DNA from: Plazaster borealis
Lineage: Eukaryota > Echinodermata > Asteroidea > Forcipulatida > Labidiasteridae
DNA: 64,000 bases
Assembly (NCBI GenBank): GCA_021014325.1
Contig: CM037464.1
Span: forward strand, 3,007,127-3,071,126
Direction of reading: 5' to 3'
Shown piece by piece: positions 1 to 11,140 of the stretch (the stretch's first letter is position 1; the number at the start of each line of letters is the position of its first letter). The notes beneath the pieces are model-generated. The model saw only the letters and a list, made by a program, of their open reading frames with translations, was not told where the DNA came from and searched no databases. A program made the position numbers and the translations under genes.

Positions 1-200
1 CAACTGCAACAGTTGGGATCGGACGCAATTACAGTTGGGACGATTCTAAAGTTGGAACGATTCTAAAGTTGGAACATGATCATTCAAGCTATAGTTTGGC
101 CTGCCCCAACTAGGACAGACAATCGATAGAGAATGAAGTGTCCTCAAGTTGGGACAGGCCCAATTGTGGTTTCTCAAGTTGGGGTGCAACAATAACATAA
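1..200. repeat. Imperfect GTTGGGA / CAACTTG repeats
   Basis: The start of the window repeats short blocks around AGTTGGGAC, including two tandem copies of about 17 bp near 41-76, and ends with CTCAAGTTGGGGTGCAAC, which partly mirrors the first bases. It looks like the edge of a repeat cut by the window. No family is recognised. Confidence 0.5.
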
Positions 201-630
201 ACTGTGCCTGTAGGTGGGAAATGCAAGTTTGTGTTTGTTTGTATTGAGCCATGTGTTGTCAGTATCTGCAACTCCCAGGGTCAGGAGTTACAACCCATGC
301 AAGGTCTGTTTGCACTGGGTGCAATTGAAGGCAATTTTGTTGTCAAATGGCTGTTTGGAGCTTTGGTCTTGTTTTTTAAAGGCATAGCAAACATATCATG
401 TACCTGACATGTACACTGAGCATTCTACACAAACTCACTTTTGAAAATCTGTTGATAGTTTGTTGATAAATGAAGGTTTTCTCTTTACAAACGTTATATC
501 GGTCAAAACACAAGTCTTGTTGCTAGTGGTTTATATTAAAAAATGGGATTTTAGCATTCTATAGAAGGTGTTAATTAAAAATGTTGTATATTGGAAAGGG
601 ACCAGACTATTTGGTTCCCACAGCCTCATT

Positions 631-995
631 TTGATTACATTATTTTGATTGGAGAAAATACAAGATGGCTGCCGTTTAAATGACTAAATTAGTTTGATTT
701 GGCGAAAATACAAGACGGCTGCCTTTTGATTGATAATATTATTTTGATTGAAAAAAAAATTCAAGATGGCTGCTGTTTGATTGATCAAATTATTTTGACT
801 AAAAAAAATACAAGATGGGTGCCGTTTGATTGATTAAATTATTTTGATTGGCAAAAATACAAGATGGCTGCCGTTTGATTGATTAAATTGTTTTATTTTG
901 ATTGGCAAAAATACAAGATGGCTACCATTTGATTGATTAAATTATTTTGATTCGAGAAAATACAAGACGGACGTGGACCCTGCGGTTTGATTGAT
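631..995. repeat. Minisatellite, about seven copies of a 49-54 bp unit
   Basis: The unit reads TTTGATTGATTAAATTATTT then TGATTGGCAAAAATACAAG and ATGGCTGCCG. The CAAGATGG or CAAGACGG core recurs near 661, 711, 762, 811, 860, 914 and 963. Just upstream, 585-640 is a fragment of family V (GGGACCAGACTATTTGGTTC), whose TTTTGATTACATTATTTTG end merges into the first unit. Confidence 0.85.
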
Positions 996-999
996 AGCT

Positions 1000-2082
1000 A
1001 CCTACAGGTTTTGAAGACCTTCAGCTGATGTAACGAATAATTGGAAGTGAAGTCTTTTGTCATCTCCTTTATTGAACACTGAAGGTTATATCCCGTGGTA
1101 CTTGAAACCCCCTCTATTAAAATTACTCCCAAAAATGCATTGCACATTGTACTCCTCAATGGAAATTAGACCTTGAAATTTATGGAGGGACATTTGCCCA
1201 CAAGTACAGCTTTAATTTCCCATTCATAGAAATTGTATCAATTAAAGGGAAGGGCTTTCATGATAAAGTTCTCTTTCAGTGGAGTACAATAAGACCAGTT
1301 GGGCTGTTTTCTCTTATTATTAGCTCAATACAGGAACCCCCTGTTAATTTGTAGGACCATTAGTTGGTTTTGTCCATCATCTACTGATCCGTCACAGTGC
1401 TCTTGTCTAGCCAGGCCACTGCAGATTCCCGTTCAACCCAGGAAGTTATAACCACTGTGATGACCGGAAGTTTCATTTGCACCCCTCTGTTTTGGTTTTA
1501 TTTTTTTTAGTCAGGATGTACATTTAGAAAAGGTTGTTAATTTTGTGGGGGTATATTCTTTTTATAACTAGAGACCAGAACCCAATTCCATTGATGTATA
1601 TGAAACAGGGAGCATTAAATCACAGCTGTATATCAAAGGTATTCTTTAGTTACTTCCGAAGGAAGAAAACAAATTAAAAAGGAATCCATGAAGCGTGTTT
1701 GGTGGTGTATATGGATTCATGGGAACTAGTGGCAGCTTCTAGCTTGAACAGAAAGCCCTCTGTCTGTGACGTTACGGTCCACCTAATAAGTTGAAGACTA
1801 TTCTGTGTGCCATTGAGTAGAATAGTTCTGAACAGTGTTCCACGGGTTTTCTTTGTTTTTGACAAAGGACCTGTTTGGTTTGGTTGTGTCTGACGCAAAG
1901 ACCCTAGCTGCCCCCCCCCCCCCCAAAGTAAAAAGAAAACAAACGAAAAAAGGTATTCAGGCACATGTTGCACCTAAAAAAAGAAGCACGTCCTATAACT
2001 TAACTCTGATAAAACTCACTGCAAATCTCATCACATAATGAAGACATTGGTTTATGACAAAATGTGCAAAACATACTTTAAC
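1000..2082. other. Non-coding, no feature recognised
   Basis: AT-rich sequence with a C-run at 1912-1924. Short overlapping frames near 1674-2038 run through low-complexity sequence and have no recognisable domain. I see no exon with flanking splice signals. Confidence 0.5.
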
Positions 2083-2162
2083 AATAAACTAGCCAGCAGG
2101 ACTGGTTGGACAGAATTCTGACTGGTCCTCGGGTGTTTTAACTGGTAACTGGCATAACGCTG
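2083..2162 (+). repeat. Family G repeat, partial
   Basis: Contains ACTAGCCAGCAGGACTGG, then GAATTCTGACTGGTCCTCGG and TTTTAACTGG, the same words as the longer copies at 51562-51769 and 53479-53757. It is truncated on the left. Confidence 0.7.
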
Positions 2163-2857
2163 CAATGCTAGAAAAAGGATATAAAACACATTGAGGCGCT
2201 TAAGTAAATAACCCGAATGATATATTGAGTACATGGTGTACGAAACATGGCCCCTGTATGTCTATTCTAAAGCAATAATATGATCATTTAAGTCGATTCT
2301 GAAACTTTAGACAAATAGAGATTGTGAGTGAAGTACGTCTCTATCTAATGCTAATGGTACGTGTGCAAACAATGTTGGGAAAGTCTAAAGAGGCTACGCT
2401 ATGTTTGAAATGTCATGCGTTATGCTATACTTTACAGGTACTCTATACCATACTGCATGCATTGTCAAGTAGGTCTACAGAATACACATGATTTCACTTG
2501 TCAAACTTTAAAGGCATAGGGCCTATTTGTGTGTGTGTGTACTGTTGTTTTGTTTTCGTTTTGAAATTACTAACTGCTAGTGATACTTTGGCCTTTACAA
2601 ATTAACATTTTATAGCTTAAAATTTAGACACTCAAAAGCTCAAGATCTGATAAAATATCTCATAATTTAAAATTATTATCAGGGGATTGTTAAAACATAG
2701 CTCTATGGTACACTCTCTGTCAGAATTTTGACAACCTTTCAATGCCACTGTGAGATCGATCACACATGGGAACGAGGATGGCAACAAGCTTTACGAGGAT
2801 ACAGCCATTTTGTTTTTCTCTCAGATTGACGGCTGGAAGCAAATGGAGTAGTCGGCA

Positions 2858-3121
2858 CAGTTCTGCCCACGCACAAGCTAGCGTATTGGGACAATGTGCG
2901 TGATTTGCGTGCCGATATGCTGATACACATAAAACACAAAACATCAAGAGAAAACCATAGAATGCTCCAGATTGCACTGTGAGGGATTTTATAGCCAAGA
3001 TAAACACCAAGTAGAAAACATTCTGAAGACCTTGTTTCAATTCAGCGGGCTTCGGCAAAACTTCAGAAATTTGGGTCCAGAATATCCCAAAGTTTTGAAA
3101 AAAAACTGGGGAGAACCCTGG
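2858..3121 (-). repeat. Family N repeat, copy 1
   Basis: In reverse complement this matches 42213-42464 and 43804-44010: a GGGTTCTCC start, TTTTCAAAACT, a TGGATGTTTGG-like block, ATGTTTTCTAC, GCAATCTGGAGCATTCTATG and a GCTAGCTTGTGC end. The related frames at 2720-3058 are shadows of this repeat. Confidence 0.75.
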
Positions 3122-3492
3122 TCAGACCTCCCTCTTTGTGCCGTGAAAATCGGTTGTAATGATTTCTGCGGTACGCAGGGGACATGACCAAAAAGATGAT
3201 AGCAATAATGATAAAAGTCTATTGTATGTATTGAAAAGATTACTTATCAGTGTGGCTAGCGTTTACACCAATTCAAACTCGTTACCTGTTCAATGCAGAG
3301 GAGGGCTACATCCACCCCTCTGCGATTAAACACACTCCTAATTGGTTAAACACGAATGATTAATTGCTGGCCTTATATTTGCACATCCTTTGATAACGGT
3401 CCGATAAAACGGCTTTTGTCAACTCTGGTCAACTTCACCCAGCAACAAAAGTCTTAACTCTGCTCCATTGTTAAAGCTATGATACAGCATAG

Positions 3493-3958
3493 GGGTGCAC
3501 CCCACTAAACCAACTGCCATAGCATACAGTGCAAAATGCTAAATATTCAAAGATACAAAACAGAATACTTACAAGTCTCACAGCTTTTTATAGTAAAGGG
3601 AAAGTTATCCATCGACTCCTGATCTTTTATCCTCTGCTCAATTTGATATGGGGAGTCCAAAGGCCCGCTGAGTTATTCTCCCTTCAAATAAAAATACCTC
3701 TACAGCAGTGTAATTTTCCAAACGTCCGAGCATCAATCTTTAAAAATGTCCCTACCCTCTCGGCAAATAGGACCATTTATTGTTCAGGGCCTATGTCATC
3801 CAAAATACCTCAAGTGGAAGTCAACAATTGGGCAAACATTTTACACTGTACCCCTTTTATTTGGCTCTCTAATCTGTCTAGTAAAGAATATTTTGAGGGC
3901 CTAGAAAATATTAATGAGGCCGACGCTCTGTTTTCTCCCTATTTAGTGGGGTTCACCC
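3493..3958. mobile_element. Non-autonomous DNA transposon with 17-bp TIRs and ATAG duplication
   Basis: The left end GGGTGCACCCCACTAAA (3493-3509) is an inverted copy of the right end TTTAGTGGGGTTCACCC (3942-3958) with one mismatch. The 4 bases just outside are ATAG on both sides. The interior of about 430 bp carries one long open frame (from 3529, 173 codons reading past the element into the next repeat) without any recognised domain. I do not recognise the family. Confidence 0.65.
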
Positions 3959-3963
3959 ATAGA

Positions 3964-4090
3964 CCTTGTCCGAATTGCCGGCTACGGCTACGGCTGGATC
4001 GTTGTGTCATTGTGCGTAGGAGTACAGGACTTCCATGGCAACACCCTTAGCAACAGTCGTAGCCGTAGCCATAGCTGCCATATGGCTGTA
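3964..4090 (+). mobile_element. Family C hairpin MITE, copy 1
   Basis: Begins TTGTCCGAATTGCCGGCTAC and ends with the near-complement GTAGCCGTAGCCATAGCTGC. The middle holds CAACACCCTTAGCAACAGTC. It directly abuts the transposon ending at 3958. Confidence 0.85.
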
Positions 4091-4750
4091 CAACCTGTTT
4101 CAAAATGTTCATACTGAAAAATGTCTGCCCTCATCTTTATTGTGACTCATGAATTTCAAACATAAAATGTTGCCTGAAGGCTATGATAAATGTATAAAAT
4201 TAAAAAAAATGAAGACTTAATTTTCTCTTTTCTCAAAACATAATGCATCTTTGTTATGTGAACATCATGTGAACATTTCAGTTAGTCTTGTTTAAATTGT
4301 GTGTGTTGGAAAATAATAGCGTTATGGCATGAATGTTATCTTTTGAGTGTTAATGAACCTTGATGTTATTGTGAATTAGACTTTTACCCTGTGGCATTCT
4401 CTACAGCCAGTATAATTATTTTATTTATTTGACCGCAGTTTAATAACCTAAAGGGCAGTTTTGAAGCAGGTGGATTGACTGTAAAGTGATCAACACTGAG
4501 GTTTCACTGGGTTAGTTTTGTGTTCATCTGTTTCATGTTCACTCTGGACATATGTCAACCAGTATACACCTGTCCAAAAATTCCTTCTTCAAAACTTACC
4601 TTAACGAGGTGGGATTACATTGTACTTGTACCATGAGGTTGATTTACTCTTGATCATTTTTGTGTCTACACTTTTGTGGAAGTATTGCTGATAAGTTTTT
4701 GTGCCTTCTTGATAAAACAAGAACATTTGAAAGACTTTTAGGCTATTTAA

Positions 4751-5345
4751 TGTTGGGTTGAACAAAGACAATTTGACTATATTATGTGCCGGGGCTCTAC
4801 CAACTGAGCTATCTAGCCCTAATGTTGGCGGTCACCCTATTTTGTGAAAACTTTTGTTAGGGGTGCCAGTTGAAAGCCATTTAAGGGGTGCCAGTCGGAA
4901 GCCATTTAACCTGTAACTGTCTAATCCCAGGGATTAGGCCAAATAAAAAAAATACATGTTTAGCGTCCCCGCCCGCTTCCTTTTTAGAGGACGCCTCCTT
5001 TTTTTTTCTTGTTTCTTTTTTTTTGAGAGAGAGAGAGAGAAAAAATGATACATTTTTTTTCCCCGACTTTTTAAAAATACAAATAAATAAGACCGTTTTG
5101 ACTTTAGCACAGCGAAAAAAACACACCGAAAAAAGCTGGCAACCATCTTGAAAAATAGCCCGGCCGATCATCTCGAAAAACTTGCCGGGCAGCCATTTTG
5201 AAAAAAAAAGAAAGGAAAAAAAGGGCCCTCCTCCTTCCTTTTTTTAAAAAGGCAGAACGCTAAACATGTTTTTTATTTTATTTGGCCTTACACCCAAGTT
5301 TTCGATAAAACCTGGGAAGCGGCAGGGCAGCGTAGGGATCACCTC
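4751..5345 (-). mobile_element. Family T tRNA-derived SINE, split by an E element
   Basis: Read on the minus strand, the tRNA-like part is GGGCTAGATAGCTCAGTTGG then TAGAGCCCCGGCAC (about 4788-4822), preceded by GCCAACATTA. The body continues as TGCCAGT...GAAGCCATTTAA, duplicated at 4862-4907, then CCCAGGGATTA. The sequence resumes at 5291 (CACCCAAGTTTTCG), which lines up with the uninterrupted copy near 10980-11090. The interruption is exactly the E element at 4935-5290. Confidence 0.75.
4935..5290. mobile_element. Family E non-autonomous element, copy 1
   Basis: The left end is TTAGGCCAAATAAAAAAAAT then ACATGTTTAGCGTCC. The right end is ACGCTAAACATG...TTTATTTGGCCTTA. TTA on both sides is most simply a 3-bp target duplication. 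The inside has a GA repeat (5025-5041) and several CCATCTTGAAAA or CCATTTTGAAAA motifs. Terminal GGCC with a TTA duplication fits the PIF/Harbinger superfamily, by inference only. Confidence 0.75.
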
Positions 5346-5349
5346 AATT

Positions 5350-6615
5350 AACTTCAGGTACTTTGACTTGAGTGGGGTTTTTTTTGTATGACTTTTTTTT
5401 ATATTAACCTTCTGTTGTGCTAGCTGAGATGTTGGGAGAACTCTTATTATTGTTCATCTTCTATTGGAAAAGTCAATCATGCCAACATCTCTCATGATCT
5501 ATGTAATTCAGGGATGGGAAATCTCAGACTTTTATCTGAATTCAGACTTTTTCAAGTCTGCCTGGTAAAAAAAAAAAAAATGCTGTATTTTTCTCAAAAT
5601 TCGTTAAGTCAGGCTTTTTGATCTACTACTCTAGTGTTGATAATACTGTTTCCCAAAAGCTCCTTGGTTTTAACTCCAGGGGTTATCAAAAGGTGGAAAT
5701 GTCTTCATTTCAATGTACCTCCTAAGATCTGGATCCCAGATTTTTTTTGTCAGCAGTAACTCTCGTCCCTGTACAAAAGCACTAAATATCATGTTTGGTC
5801 CAGGGACATCGTAAGTAATGAGCCTAGAATCAAGACTATACAAGCACCTGGTGAAGCCCCTGCAAGGGTCAACCCCCTTCCCACCAAAAATAACAACCAG
5901 TGTCTGTGTCCAGAGAACAAATAACAAAGGGTTATGACCTGTGGATGGATTTTTTTGTAGAGGTTGGTGGAGATGGATGGTAAACAAGTTGTTTGTCTCA
6001 TGATCCTGGGTGATGAGGTGAAATTTACTTTTGTTGTCTCCTGGCAGGATTATCCTGTGTAATTGCCATACTTGCTTTTTGTGTGTGTGGTTGTTTTTTT
6101 TTATTACATCTTGGGGGTCTGGAATGTCACCCAGGGAAAAATTCTCTCTTGTCTGTGAGATACTCTTGTCTGTGTGAGATAATGGAAAGTTGTTAAGTCA
6201 TAAAAACCTTTATAGGATATGAAAAAGGAAGTGATAAGGTTCTTTTGAGCTGTTTACTAACAGACGTGCTGTTGATAGAGAGATGGCGATTAAGGTTTTT
6301 ATTAAGAGGAATCTATACAGGGTTTTTTTGTGCAACAAAATGGTGGAAATATGAATTAGGGTTGTTGTCAATTCATCAGCGGAGTCTGTTCTTTTGATGT
6401 CTGCTGACCTGTGAACAAGGAAGTCACTGAGCTGAGAAATGTTAAATTCTGACGATGAAAGGCGAAGCGAGGGAATTGTAAAGAGTGATTTGCTTTAATG
6501 CATCTGGATTTTAATCGGAAATATGCGCTTTTACAACCCATTGTTACAAATCCACCTTGATGGAGGTGATTATTTTACTGCATGTGAGGTTTTGTAGAGA
6601 TTATTATTTAATACT
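5350..6615. other. Non-coding, no feature recognised
   Basis: AT-rich sequence with poly-A and poly-T runs. The frames at 5670-6001 on the minus strand lack domains, coding-like composition and splice context. Confidence 0.45.
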
Positions 6616-6812
6616 CAGAGTTGCCAACTCTCCCTGATTCTGCAGAAAGTTCCCTGAAAATAAACCAATCTGTCCAAGTTCTGATGAACAAATTTGAAAA
6701 TCTCTTTGATTATGGAAACCGTTTCCCTATTATGTTGAATGTAATTCTAAATATCTCCCTGATTGTTGTACAAAATCTCCCTTTTGCAAAAATGCAAATG
6801 TTGGCAGCTCTG
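6616..6812 (+). repeat. Family M repeat, copy 1
   Basis: Bounded by AGAGTTGCCAACTCTCCCTG and its near-complement GGCAGCTCT. The body has AAAGTTCCCTGAAAATAAAC and GATTATGGAAAC, closely matching 63099-63283. The 86-codon frame over it is a by-product. Confidence 0.8.
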
Positions 6813-8640
6813 TTAAATACACGTGTAGGCCTAGCTCTTATTAACTTGTTTTCAGTAAACCGAATTTTGTCTTTAGTTTAAACATGTAGGAAAGGGGTAC
6901 TGAGGTTGAAGTACTTTGTAAGAAGAGCTAGTAGACAAGCTCGTAGGTGCAGGATGTGTGATAATGAGTCACAAGTTTGGTGAAAAGTGGGACAGATTTG
7001 GCAACAGAATCCCGACTTGATGTTTTTGTGTACGTCAAGGAGGCTTTGCAGACCTGTAAGCCTATACAGAAAAACATTACGATTGTCCACCTGGCAGTTA
7101 ACTATTTTTAGGAAAGTATTTCAAGAATAAAAGTCCAGGGTGTGCAAAGTTCATAGGAACCCTCGCTGTTTATAAATTCAATTGATATGCTCAACAATAT
7201 CACATGGTATGTATGCATGTCGTCTGTTTTCGCTGAGCATTATTTTTCGGTAACAAGCAAATTAGTGTGTATTGAAGTTGACCCCAGTTGCAATATATTT
7301 ATCACCGGCAGACTAAGGAAATTAAACAAGACAGCAGGCCAGTTTAATTACCACCCCTCTCCAATCCTGTCTGTGAATATTGCTGCAGGTGGGGCAGTAA
7401 GCATAAACTGCCCATTATCTGCTATGAAATGTTTATTCATGGCGTTAAAACCTCAGCCACACATACCCATCCATCAGACGGGCATAGTATCCCAAACCCC
7501 AAGTTACCTACAGGTGCCACCTTATCAACAGGACCCTGACCCTAGAATGTTGATACTGTAGCCTTATGGAAACATTACTTTGTGTGATCATAGAGCAAGG
7601 ACTGGTGTGATCTACACATTCTTTAACAAAAAATCCTACTCTGAAATATTGTGGGTTTTTCAGAGTGGGATGCATTTACATTGTACTTGACTCGATTCTT
7701 CTAAATGGAGGCAGGTGTGTTTTTACAAGGACCCGGCATGAGGCATTGGGTTATGCCCACACTATTTATTTTTCATAATAGTCTGTAGTGTAGGCCTAAT
7801 TGTTGGTTTGAAAAGAGAAAAAAAAACACAATTTGTTTGAAGTTGCTAACTCAGTCATCATGTCCAGAGGTTATGATCGTACAGGTGGTGACAATTCTCT
7901 GTTTAAAAAGTCTGGTTGGAAAAAGAAACCGGTATCAATGTGCAAACATTGTTGTTGCAACTGAATAGATTGAGAAAATAGAATTAGCTGCTGCAAGCTG
8001 CTGCAAGCTGCTTTCCAACAAAAAGGACCTATGGTATAAATACATAAAAATGTTTAATGGCCTAGAGGTCTTTCTGGAAGGCTAAATGACAACACACCAC
8101 ACACAAAAACAAGTATTAGTGTCAGCAGAAGCAGTCAAGGGAAGTTTTAAAAAACCCATATAGATTGTGACAACTTGGGTTTGTTTTCAAAGAATTTTAT
8201 ATTGTGCTCTTCAACAAAGTTTATTGAGGTTGTAAAACATCATCAAAAATTCCCATAGTGGAAACTTTTTCTTGTTTGGTTTTTCCTAACAAATGGTCAA
8301 CTTCGATGACAATTGTTTCCTTGAAACATCTGATCCGTAGGAAATAAACATTTCAAGCGATTTTATTGAAGTGGCAATTTTCATAGTGTCAAAAGCTTAT
8401 TGGAATTATCATAAAACTAGTAATATAAATCTTTGTTTTCAAAATCTGTAACTGTAGATATTTTCATGGCATCTTGATTCGTTTGAATTAATCAACGGTG
8501 AAAATAGAATGTTGGAGCACTGCAATTGTTTGAAGAAAAATATGTAGTTATACGTACCAAACACTTTTTTATGCCAGAATCAGCAAGTGTTAATGCGGAC
8601 TGTCTTGGTTCATTCAACAAATAATTATTTCATTCGAAAT
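6813..8640. other. Non-coding, no gene recognised
   Basis: Contains a 124-codon frame at 7187-7561 that I cannot assign to any family and that lacks splice context. A short CTGCTGCAAG triplication lies near 7987-8012. Otherwise it is AT-rich and unremarkable. Confidence 0.4.
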
Positions 8641-8737
8641 ATTGACTAGTGAAAAAGCAAACGGACTAGTGAAATGACAAGCTAACTGGTCCAAACCCTG
8701 ACTGATGAAGGCCTTTTTGTATTCACTTTCCGTCTTT

Positions 8738-8876
8738 GGCCGTGTCCGAACTGGCGGCTACAGCTAGGGCTACGGCCAGAACTTCGCACCGTCATGCATT
8801 GAAGTATAGAAGGTCCTTAGAAACACCCTTAGCAACAGTCGTAGCCGTAGCTGTAGCCACTAATTCGGATATGGCC
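8738..8876 (+). mobile_element. Family C hairpin MITE, copy 2
   Basis: Starts GGCCGTGTCCGAACTGGCGG and ends GTAGCCACTAATTCGGATAT then GGCC. The arms are complementary and the centre has the CACCCTTAGCAACAG block. The 73-codon frame at 8736 is a shadow of the element. Confidence 0.9.
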
Positions 8877-9736
8877 TTGTTGTCATTAGGTCATTTCCTA
8901 AGGATATTTATACAACATACACGCAGCACCCCTATCACCCTACTCCACTCCCGTTAAACATCATGATATGATCATGATATAATCACGATCTGGCCAAATA
9001 ACCTCTCACAGGATGAGGAATGGAGAAAATCAGTGCAAGGATCTCTCCGGCTCTGTTTACGTGTAAGGGAATTAAATCGCTGATGGAGGTAAATGGTTGA
9101 GAAAGCTGCATCTAATCTTAAGAAATGCGTGGCATGATGAACACATGAAAAACTCATTAAATACGGTCTTCATACTCGGACCAATGTAGACATAGGGATA
9201 ACATTAATGATTTGGTATGTTTGAGCTGAGCTTGCATTACATTACAATCATGATGAGAAAACGCAGTCCTTAAAGGAGCTTTCGTCTTTCAAACTTTACA
9301 TCAGTAGATCCTCCAAGAAGACAATGCCAACACTTTACAAATAAAAGCTGATGATCTACTTGAAAAAATGAAATAAAAAGAGATTTACTTTTTTGATGAC
9401 TACAAGTAACTGAGAGTACAACAGTTATTTGTTTCAATTGATTCAAAAGCTGAACAAGTATAATTGGACCCTACACAGAGAAGCGTAATAATAAGATACC
9501 ACTGATATGTCGAAAGAACCTGTATAACTCTGGAAAACTTATCCCAAACTTTGACAGCCTGTCACTTTTGTCAACCTGGAAACTTCATATTCATGTCGAC
9601 ATTCAGTACGCAGTGGACTTAGCCTAATTGCCTCACCATGTAAGCTCTTTCTATCATCGCCTGAATTCATGATTTTTGTTTCCTCGATTCTTCCTCCCCG
9701 ATGATTTGCTTAGTAGGGCTATGATCTGATTAAAGT

Positions 9737-9920
9737 TAGACTTGTGGACAAGTCGTTTTGTCTCGGCGATTGTGGTGTCGCGGTGATAGCGTAATAACAC
9801 TCAGTTCTTCACGATCGAAGACGTCTCTCGCGAGATCACTGCTCTCGCGCGAGGCTGCTGGCTCCCAACTACTTCCCATTTAACCGCAACAAAAATTTAA
9901 CGACTTGTCTACAAGTGTTA
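9737..9920. mobile_element. TIR element with 8-bp ATTAAAGT duplication
   Basis: The ends TAGACTTGTGGACAAGTCG and (reverse complement of the right end) TAACACTTGTAGACAAGTCG form terminal inverted repeats. ATTAAAGT occurs immediately outside on both sides (9729-9736 and 9921-9928). The interior carries CTCTCGCGAGATC and CTCTCGCGCGAG palindromes. The 8-bp duplication suggests a hAT-like non-autonomous element. A related reversed copy is at 38325-38485. Confidence 0.7.
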
Positions 9921-10048
9921 ATTAAAGTCAGCTTCTCTCCCAGGACATTGGAATCTGGAATTGTCCTTGATCAATCATTTCAGATTCACACTGGTGGATT
10001 GTTTCACCTGTCTACTTGACTTGTTTTTAACATAAGATCAGTATTTTA

Positions 10049-10451
10049 CAGGGCTCGAATTTGGCGTAAAATTCCACAAGACCACAGGGCTTGTAGCTCA
10101 AAATGTTTACAGGACCAGAATTTATTTTACAAGACCAGAATCTTCATAAGAAACAGCTTTCTACAGAGCTTTAACATGTATTGTTTTTTATTTGAACAAG
10201 CACTAAGAGAAGATTATCTCATTTGTGTTATGGGTTTATATTTTGATACTCAACAGAATTGTATTTACCACTACCAGACTCAAAGTCAATATTTGAACAT
10301 CATTTCTTTCTGTTAAAAATATTACACAGTGAGGTATTATTATTCAATTGAAAAACACAAGACTGCCGGGCTTGTCAGGTCATGAGTTTACTGGCCCGGG
10401 GCTGAAATCACTGGCCTCGGGCCTGTGGTCCAGTGTCAAATTCGAGCCCTG
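10049..10451. mobile_element. Family H CAGGGCTCGAA element, full length
   Basis: The left end CAGGGCTCGAATTT and the right end AAATTCGAGCCCTG are perfect inverted repeats. TTTTA occurs directly outside both ends. The interior mentions GGACCAGAA on one side and ACTGGCCTCGGGCCTG on the other. The CAGGG terminus is typical of hAT-type ends, but I see only 5 matching flank bases, not 8. Confidence 0.7.
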
Positions 10452-10739
10452 TTTTAGACTGATGTACATCTACAAGCACATCTACTTTACAAAGCCATGT
10501 ATATGGCACTGTGCCATGAAAAATGTTAAGTAAACAGGCATGATGTTCTTCCAACTTAAGTCTATTTTCTGATTTCTGGGCCATCGGAAAAATCAGCAAA
10601 ATTGTTATTAAATAGCCTGGAAAGTCTATAAAAGCCTATACCAAGTGTATATGTAGGTTAGCCCTTGTACTCCATAAAATGTTCCTACGTTTTCCCAAGG
10701 GCCTAGTATCATGCCTGAGTAAGTTGTCTGTTATCAAGC

Positions 10740-10965
10740 AGACCTCGAATTAGGGAGAAAAATCCACAAGACTGCAGGGCTTGCAGCTCAATGTTTTTAT
10801 TGGACCAGAATCGAAAGGAGAAAAACACTTCCCGAGTTCTGACAACATGCGTTTAACTGTTTTTATTTGAAAAGCACTTAGACAGGTAAGAGAAGATTGA
10901 TCTCATCTGTCTTTGGGGGTATATACTTCCTTACTCAATAGAATTGAAAGGTATTTTTCAATCAG
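10740..10965 (+). repeat. Family H fragment
   Basis: Contains CTCGAATTAGGGAGAAAAAT, CCACAAGACTGCAGGGCTTG, TTATTGGACCAGAATCG and a TTTATTTGAAAAGCACTTAG block. It repeats the left part of the element at 10049 and lacks the right end. Confidence 0.65.
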
Positions 10966-11140
10966 TTCTATTTAGCCCTAATATTGGCAGTCTCCCTAGT
11001 TTTGTCAATATCTTTATATTAGGGGTTCCAGTCAGAAGCCATAAAATACAACCTGTAACTTCCGTATAGCCAGGGATCACACCTAAGTTTACAAAACAGA
11101 GGGATCACCATAAGGGGAACAGAGGGATCACCATAAGGGG
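10966..11140 (-). mobile_element. Family T SINE fragment (without tRNA head)
   Basis: TTTAGCCCTAATATTGGCAG, GGGGTTCCAGTCAGAAGCC and CCAGGGATCACACCTAAG match the body of the SINE at 4751. The AACAGAGGGATCACCATAAG block is repeated in tandem at the end. This copy supplies the uninterrupted reference for the E insertion. Confidence 0.6.

Noticed and set aside
3529..4050. The longest upstream open frame (173 codons, + strand)
   Set aside because: It starts inside the 466-bp TIR element and runs into a C-family hairpin (the RPCPNCRLRLRLDRC end is hairpin sequence). There is no domain and no splice context.
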